A stretch of DNA of 64,000 nucleotides from UBA6115 sp050952935. GTDB taxonomy: Bacteria > Bacillota > Clostridia > Christensenellales > Aristaeellaceae. The first letter of the stretch is position 1. Every line of letters begins with the position of its first letter. The translations under genes were made by a program, and so were the position numbers. The notes beneath the pieces are model-generated. The model saw only the letters and a program-made list of their open reading frames with translations. It had not been told where the DNA came from and ran no database searches. Location: positions 1 to 64,000 of the forward strand of contig JBMNLS010000001.1 in the NCBI GenBank assembly GCA_050952935.1, read 5' to 3'. This document shows positions 59,378 through 64,000 of the stretch, one piece after another.

Positions 59378-60415
59378 ATGAAAAAAACATTTTCCCTGTT
59401 GCTCACAGCAGTACTGCTAAGTGGGCTGTGCCTGCCGGCGATGGCTGCGGATTATAATAATAATTATCATGAACCCGGCAGTCAGATTTATGTTACAATC
59501 CCGATTCATAGAGACAGTGGAATATGGGACTTTGATGGATACTTTGAATTAACGAGAGGGCTTGAATGGGTAAGAACCTATACGATTCCAGAGAAATTTC
59601 TAAAAAAAGCTACCAGTACAACTTTCTATGGGACTTTTATAGGTGTAAGAGAAAATCCTGATATTAATCCCGTAAAAGACATCTGGTTGACTGTCATAGT
59701 CAAGATAAAGGAAAACGCCACTCCCGTACAAGAGTTCTACTGTCCCGCTATATGGACTTGTAATAGTCCTAATTCTAGTGCCGACACAGAAGCTACTGTC
59801 ACTCATTTCAGGTTCCCGATTCCTGTAAGGCCGTCCCTCGATCACCTATTACCTGGGCTGCCTCCTGATCCACCAGCAGGTGCGCTGCCTGAAACAGAAG
59901 ATATCCCGGATATCCCCGTTATCCCCTTGCCTACCGTATACCCCAACAACACGATGTGTATCATGGGCCCGCGCCTGCGCGACATCGCCCCCGGCTCCAC
60001 CGATAAGTGGTACATGGTGACACCGGTGGATATTAGCCAGGAAGGCGAACAGACCTTCCCGCTGGTAGCCAGCAACATCTATCGGGTGGGCACCGCGACC
60101 GTGGCCGTCAAAGAAGGCCAGCTGACGGTGACCTACAAGACTCTGAAGGGCGTGACCGTACACAGCGAGCACCTGGCCATTTACCCGGATCTGGAAACTG
60201 CGGTCAAGCAGAATGCGGCCGGCCTGGATGGCGTGTCGTTCAAGCCGGGTGAGCCCATCAGCATTGCCGATGACCTTGCGGGCGATACCAGCGTGCTGTT
60301 GCTGATGTGCAACAGGGTTACCTATGACACTGATGTTAATGGTCTGTCCGTGTTCCGGCCTGGCGCCGACGATGTTAAGGATGTGCTGGAGCAGATGCAG
60401 GAAATGATCCGGTAG
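59378..60415 (+). CDS. Secreted paralog 1: unusual N-terminal domain, conserved C-terminal domain
   Basis: The 345-residue protein has a signal peptide (MKKTFSLLLTAVLLSGLCLP). The N-terminal domain (EPGSQIYVTIPIHRDSGIWD onwards) is only distantly like those of paralogs 2 and 3. From YPNNTMCIMGPRLRDI (about residue 188) to the end it is nearly identical to them at both protein and DNA level. ATG 59378 follows GAAAGGAGAAAATGCC. The stop TAG lies in the loop of a perfect hairpin (60403-60425). No known family is recognised for the C-terminal domain. Confidence 0.65.
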   Translation: MKKTFSLLLTAVLLSGLCLPAMAADYNNNYHEPGSQIYVTIPIHRDSGIWDFDGYFELTRGLEWVRTYTIPEKFLKKATSTTFYGTFIGVRENPDINPVKDIWLTVIVKIKENATPVQEFYCPAIWTCNSPNSSADTEATVTHFRFPIPVRPSLDHLLPGLPPDPPAGALPETEDIPDIPVIPLPTVYPNNTMCIMGPRLRDIAPGSTDKWYMVTPVDISQEGEQTFPLVASNIYRVGTATVAVKEGQLTVTYKTLKGVTVHSEHLAIYPDLETAVKQNAAGLDGVSFKPGEPISIADDLAGDTSVLLLMCNRVTYDTDVNGLSVFRPGADDVKDVLEQMQEMIR

Positions 60416-60425
60416 CCGGATCATT
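60403..60425 (+). repeat. Hairpin with the stop codon in its loop, after paralog 1
   Basis: AATGATCCGG-TAG-CCGGATCATT is a perfect 10-base stem whose 3-base loop is the TAG stop of the gene. No T-run follows. The same hairpin occurs at 61408-61430. Confidence 0.7.
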
Positions 60426-60490
60426 CCTGCCAGCGATCTCAAACTCTAAACATAAACTATTATTATTAATTGAAGAAAGGCGGAACCCCT

Positions 60491-61420
60491 ATGAAAAAAA
60501 CAATTTCCCTGTTGCTGGCAGCAACGCTGTTGTTAAGCGTGCTTGCCCTGCCTGCGCTGGCTGCGAAACCCGGCGATGTGGTGACCATCAGCATCCCGTA
60601 CATCTGCGAGTTTTTAGGAGTAGTTGGGATAAATTATAGTATTTCGGAAGGGCTTGACTTTGTCAGCGCTTACGGCAGTGAAGAGATGGAAGTATTGCAT
60701 AGCAATCGTTGGAGCTTCTTAGGTGGACATTTATCTCACGTCAAAAACAGCAGCCTGATACTCAAAGTCAAGGTGAAAGATGATGCTAATCCCATAGAAA
60801 GGGTCAATGTGACCCAAGTGGTTGCTATGTGGAAAGACGATGATTACATTGGCACTCCCTCGGAACACAAGATCATTGTGGACGCACCCACCAGAGGCGC
60901 GCTGCCTGAAACTGAAGAAAATCCCGTGCCTAAAGTGGGCGTATATCCCAACAATACGATGTGTATCATGGGTCCGCGCCTGCGCGACATTGCCCCCGGT
61001 TCCACCGATAAGTGGTACATGGTGACGCCGGTGGATATCAGCCAGGAAGGCGAGCAGACCTTCCCGCTGGTGGTCAGCAACATCTATCGGGTGGGCACCG
61101 CGACCGTGGCCGTCAAAGAAGGCCAGTTGACGGTGACCTACAATACTCTGAAAGGCGTGACCGTACACAGCGAATACTTAGCCATCTATCCGGATCTGGA
61201 TGCTGCGATTGCGCAAAATGCGGCCGATTTGGGTGGCGTGTCGTTCAAGCCGGGTGAGCCCATCAGCATTTCCGATGACCTTGCGGGCGACACCAGCGTG
61301 CTGTTGCTGATGTGCAACAGGGTTACCTATGACACTGATGTTAATGGCCTGTCCGTGTTCCGGCCTGGCGCCGACGATGTGAAGGACACGCTGGAGCAGA
61401 TGCAGGAAATGATCCGGTAG
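60491..61420 (+). CDS. Secreted paralog 2: cohesin-like N-terminal and conserved C-terminal domain
   Basis: The 309-residue protein has a signal peptide (MKKTISLLLAATLLLSVLAL, cleavage near ALA-AKPG). The next 110 residues (KPGDVVTISIPYICEFLGVV, ISEGLDFVSAYGSEEMEV, SSLILKVKVKDDANP) follow the strand pattern of cohesin-like domains: a PGD-V-T-I opening, a G-V-x-G turn and a late hydrophobic K-V-K strand. Sequence identity is too low to be sure. The C-terminal domain starts at YPNNTMCIMGPRLRDI. ATG 60491 follows GAAAGGCGG, 12 bases upstream. Confidence 0.65.
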   Translation: MKKTISLLLAATLLLSVLALPALAAKPGDVVTISIPYICEFLGVVGINYSISEGLDFVSAYGSEEMEVLHSNRWSFLGGHLSHVKNSSLILKVKVKDDANPIERVNVTQVVAMWKDDDYIGTPSEHKIIVDAPTRGALPETEENPVPKVGVYPNNTMCIMGPRLRDIAPGSTDKWYMVTPVDISQEGEQTFPLVVSNIYRVGTATVAVKEGQLTVTYNTLKGVTVHSEYLAIYPDLDAAIAQNAADLGGVSFKPGEPISISDDLAGDTSVLLLMCNRVTYDTDVNGLSVFRPGADDVKDTLEQMQEMIR

Positions 61421-61430
61421 CCGGATCATT
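61408..61430 (+). repeat. Hairpin with the stop codon in its loop, after paralog 2
   Basis: Identical to the hairpin at 60403-60425: 10-base stem with TAG in the loop. In paralog 3 the corresponding sequence (GATGATCAAGTAGCCGGG) no longer pairs. Confidence 0.7.
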
Positions 61431-61492
61431 CCTGCCAGCGATCTCAAACTCTAAACATAAACTATTATTAATTGAAGAAAGGCGGAACCCCT

Positions 61493-62425
61493 ATGAAAAA
61501 AACAATTTCCCTGTTGCTGGCAGCAACGCTGTTGTTAAGCGTGCTTGCCCTGCCTGCGCTGGCTGCGAAACCCGGCGATATGGTGCCCATCAGCATCCCG
61601 TATTTCAGCGAATTCGGAGGAGTAGTCGGGATATCATATAGTATTTCGGAAGGGCTTGACTTTGTCAGCGCTTACGGCAGTGAAGAGATGAATGTATTTC
61701 ATAGCAATCGTTGGAGCTTCGCAGGTATACATTTATCTTTCGTCAAAAACAGCAGCCTGATACTCAAAGTCAAGGTGAAAGATGATGCTAATCCCATAGA
61801 AAAGGTCAATGTGACCCAAGTGTTTGCTGCGTGGAAAGACGATGATTATTACATTGGTACTCCCTCGGAACACAAGATCATTGTGGACGCACCCACCAGA
61901 GGCGCACTGCCTGAAACTGAAGAAAAGCCCGTGCCTAAAGTGGGCGTATATCCCAACAACACGATGTGTATCATGGGCCCGCGCCTGCGCGACATCGCCC
62001 CCGGTTCCACCGATAAGTGGTACATGGTGACGCCTGTTGATATCAGCCAGGAAGGCGAGCAGACCTTCCCGCTGGTGGCCAGCAACATCTATCGGGTGGG
62101 CACCGCGACCGTGGCCGTCAAAGAAGGCCAGCTGACGGTGACCTACAAGACTCTGAAGGGCGTGACCGTACACAGCGAATACTTAGCCATCTACCCGGAT
62201 CTGGAAACTGCGGTCAAGCAAAATGCGGCCGATTTGGGCGGCGTGTCGTTCAAGCCGGGTGAGCCCATCAGCATTTCCGATGACCTTGCGGGCGACACCA
62301 GCGTGCTTTTGCTGATGTGCAACAGGGTTACCTATGACACCGGTGTAAAAGGTCTGTCCGTGTTCCGGCCTGGCGCCCCCGATGTCAAGGACGCGCTGGA
62401 GCAGATGGGGCAGATGATCAAGTAG
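61493..62425 (+). CDS. Secreted paralog 3: cohesin-like N-terminal and conserved C-terminal domain
   Basis: The 310-residue protein is nearly identical to paralog 2 (same signal peptide; N-terminal domain begins KPGDMVPISIPYFSEFGGVV). Differences cluster in the first 60 residues after the signal peptide. The last residues also differ (GAPDVKDALEQMGQMIK). It ends the array. It may be secreted through Sec and displayed or released; no anchor motif (LPxTG, S-layer repeats) is visible in any paralog. Confidence 0.65.
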   Translation: MKKTISLLLAATLLLSVLALPALAAKPGDMVPISIPYFSEFGGVVGISYSISEGLDFVSAYGSEEMNVFHSNRWSFAGIHLSFVKNSSLILKVKVKDDANPIEKVNVTQVFAAWKDDDYYIGTPSEHKIIVDAPTRGALPETEEKPVPKVGVYPNNTMCIMGPRLRDIAPGSTDKWYMVTPVDISQEGEQTFPLVASNIYRVGTATVAVKEGQLTVTYKTLKGVTVHSEYLAIYPDLETAVKQNAADLGGVSFKPGEPISISDDLAGDTSVLLLMCNRVTYDTGVKGLSVFRPGAPDVKDALEQMGQMIK

Positions 62426-62516
62426 CCGGGTAAGGCTATCTGGGTGACGACTGATCCGGCGTGCCAGACTGCGAGGGAAGCAACTTTTCGAAGAAAACAG
62501 AACCAAGTACCCCAGG

Positions 62517-62672
62517 ATGATTGGCGCGCTGGAAGATGGGCCTAAGCATGTGCTGACCTTCCCGTTATATCCTTCATTGGATACCAGGAAGGTCAGCTGC
62601 TTTATCATGCTGGAGCCACTGAACCGGGAAATTCTTCAGTGTGCCAAGGCGGTTAGTGTCTTCTTATACTGA
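62517..62672 (+). pseudogene. Possible gene fragment truncated by the MITE-like element
   Basis: ATG 62517 opens 51 codons (MIGALEDGPKHVLTFPLYPS, then FIMLEPLNREILQCAKAVSV) whose TGA lies at the first bases of the MITE-like element. No family or ribosome site was recognised. The rest of the 62,426-63,089 gap holds only the MITE and the promoter at 62974. Confidence 0.2.
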
Positions 62673-62823
62673 ACGAATGAATAAATGCACCGATGAGCCG
62701 AGGGGTTTTGATGACTTCGCTAAGCCGAAAGAATGAGGCGTAGTCGCAGCCTACGCCGAGTGAATGAGGCAACGCGAAGGCGCAAAAGAACCGGCTCATC
62801 AAAGCATTTATGATTGAGTTCAG
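62669..62823. mobile_element. MITE-like element with TA target duplication (155 bp)
   Basis: The ends CTGAAC...GTTCAG extend into imperfect inverted repeats of about 30 bases that share ATAAATGC and GATGAGCCG on both arms. TA flanks both sides (62667-62668 and 62824-62825), as for IS630/Tc1-mariner-type elements. The inside has no gene but a nested hairpin GGCGTAG/CTACGCC and a direct repeat CCGAnnGAATGAGGC, so the transcript would be highly folded. Confidence 0.6.
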
Positions 62824-62973
62824 TATTAAACCGGGAGTTCTATCTGCGGCTGGTGACGGTGTTCCTGATGAAATGATCGCAAGACAGATCAGCATCCAAG
62901 GTCTGCCTGAGTGAGGATTCGTAAACAACCGGGTAACGTAACATGTAAACGAATTTGGAAGTGCTAACTACAT

Positions 62974-63002
62974 TTGACGGTATCTCTAATACAGGGTAAA
63001 AT
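62974..63002 (+). promoter_or_regulatory. Promoter of the diguanylate cyclase gene
   Basis: TTGACG (62974-62979), 17-base spacer, TAAAAT (62997-63002), leaving a leader of about 80 bases. Confidence 0.5.
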
Positions 63003-63089
63003 GTCCTCCATATGAATTCTTTAGTGCTTATGTTTATTGTCCAAAGAGCTGCAGACAAAAAAGTGGCACAGAATACGAGGTAATGTAAA

Positions 63090-64000
63090 GTGACCAATCT
63101 TCCGGCCGTATATGTCGCAAACGGAGCAGCAATACTGTTTTTATTAACTATTCTATTGAGTTTCAAAAAACCAGTACGTCATGGCCTGCTTGATGAGAGA
63201 ATATACAATTTGATGGTTTACATAAATATTCTACAATGCCTTGTTGAATCGGCAACTTTTTTTATGGATGGCAAAATAGAGTATTACACGTTGTCAATCC
63301 TGCTGAATGTTATTCTATTTATTAACAGTGTTATTTTATCATTTTCTTGGGTCATATATGCCGACTATAAACTGTTTTCAGATGTAAAGAGAATCAAGCG
63401 GATATATCCCTGGCTGGCCATACCTGCTGTACTAACCATCATCGGATGTTTGTTAAACACAGTGACACCTGTATTCTTTTCGATCGATCAATATAATGTA
63501 TATCATAGAACAAGTTTATTTATCATTCCATATGGTGTTACCTATTTCTATTTTGCATATGGGGTTATTCTCATCAATGTGAATCGCAAGAAGGTACATA
63601 AGCGTATGTTCCTACCTGCTACTCTGTTTATGGTTCCTGTTGCCATTGGTAGCGTGCTGCAAATCTTTTTTTATGGATATTCTTTTATTTGGCTTGGTGT
63701 TTCCATAGGGATGATGTCTTTATTTATCAATGTTCAAAATGAAGCATCTTATGTAGATGTGCTTTCGGGTTTGTATAACAGGCAGTACTTAAACAATTTA
63801 TTGTTAATGTATAGTAAAAGAAAGGATACTGATGCTGTACCTGTTGGAATCATGTTAGATATTGATAACTTCAAAAGCATCAATGATCAATTCGGACATG
63901 CTGTAGGAGATGAGGCTATTTTTACGGCTGGAAAGATATTACATGCTGCCGTACACGATAAAGGAAAAGCATTCAGATATGGGGGTGATGAGTTTATCAT
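63090..64000 (+). CDS. Membrane GGDEF-domain protein (diguanylate cyclase), cut by the window end
   Basis: GGDEF enzymes make cyclic di-GMP. The 303 visible residues begin with about 210 residues of hydrophobic sequence forming several membrane helices (AAILFLLTILLSF, VILFINSVILSFSWVIY and others). The GGDEF domain then starts at DVLSGLYNRQYLNNLL, with the metal-binding Asp in LDIDNFKSINDQFGHAVGDE and the active-site GGDEF at 298-302. The RxxD inhibitory site expected five residues before GGDEF is absent. GTG 63090 follows GAGGTAATGTAAA. The codon use is far more AT-rich than in the core genes. Confidence 0.85.
   Translation, partial: MTNLPAVYVANGAAILFLLTILLSFKKPVRHGLLDERIYNLMVYINILQCLVESATFFMDGKIEYYTLSILLNVILFINSVILSFSWVIYADYKLFSDVKRIKRIYPWLAIPAVLTIIGCLLNTVTPVFFSIDQYNVYHRTSLFIIPYGVTYFYFAYGVILINVNRKKVHKRMFLPATLFMVPVAIGSVLQIFFYGYSFIWLGVSIGMMSLFINVQNEASYVDVLSGLYNRQYLNNLLLMYSKRKDTDAVPVGIMLDIDNFKSINDQFGHAVGDEAIFTAGKILHAAVHDKGKAFRYGGDEFI

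Larger units (their letters stand above)
60416..62425 (+). repeat. Tandem gene duplication, 1,002-bp offset
   Basis: Paralogs 2 and 3, with the roughly 70-base upstream spacer containing GATCTCAAACTCTAAACATA and GAAAGGCGGAACCCCT, form two copies of one unit (starts 60491 and 61493). Most differences lie within the N-terminal domain codons. Confidence 0.85.

Noticed and set aside
58669..62425. CRISPR array or phage-type repeat block.
   Set aside because: The repeats are long coding duplications, with no short spaced repeats and no cas genes.

Overview
The window comes from a high-GC anaerobic Firmicute, most likely an uncultured member of class Clostridia. The evidence is the gene order miaB-ylbF-mutS-mutL-miaA-(methionine gamma-lyase-like), the adjacent TIGR03960/TIGR03936/RNase G trio, a single-chain pyruvate:ferredoxin oxidoreductase, and BlaI/M56 and PucR-type regulators. 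Genes mostly lie in tightly overlapping operons with AGGAGG-like ribosome sites. No rRNA, CRISPR or replication origin was seen; one tRNA gene (Val, anticodon GAC) is present. Species-level assignment is not possible from sequence reading alone.

1-9 kb (regulation and decay): a BlaI repressor and M56 membrane peptidase operon with visible operators sits upstream of a secreted SH3 protein gene broken by two in-frame TAA codons. Two ECF sigma/membrane anti-sigma pairs, a DinB-like protein and an AbrB/RelE-type toxin-antitoxin pair follow.

9-24 kb (housekeeping): radical SAM protein, DUF2344 protein, RNase G, MiaB, YlbF, then a terminator and a new operon mutS-mutL-miaA-PLP enzyme, then a CstA transporter. 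23-26.4 kb is a metal-efflux module: ArsR regulator, a stand-alone HMA protein and a Zn/Cd/Pb P1B ATPase, with ArsR-type operators in the promoter spacer and just downstream. 26.4-29.4 kb holds xylBA. 29.4-38 kb holds PIG-L deacetylase-galE, Mrp, an aldo/keto reductase, a membrane MutS-like ATPase, a PucR-type regulator and a polyferredoxin. 38-40 kb holds mobA-tatB-tatA-tatC, which suggests Tat export of a molybdoenzyme encoded elsewhere. 40.2-47 kb holds a third ECF sigma pair, the CCA-adding enzyme and a Cys-rich protein on divergent promoters sharing one -35 box, a frameshifted DNA methyltransferase, MreB and YjbQ. 47-50.6 kb is nifJ.

50.7-64 kb (accessory): two 1,610-bp IS4-family elements, each with its own 9-bp target duplication, bracket tRNA-Val and gene debris. 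Beyond them lies a lower-GC stretch with a MoxR ATPase/VWA protein pair, a secreted GerMN-like protein with a 109-residue tandem repeat, and three tandem secreted paralogs with divergent N-terminal domains and a nearly constant C-terminal domain. A 155-bp MITE-like element with TA duplications and the start of a membrane diguanylate cyclase follow. The secreted-paralog array and the MoxR/VWA pair are the best candidates for an undescribed system; their function cannot be read from the sequence.
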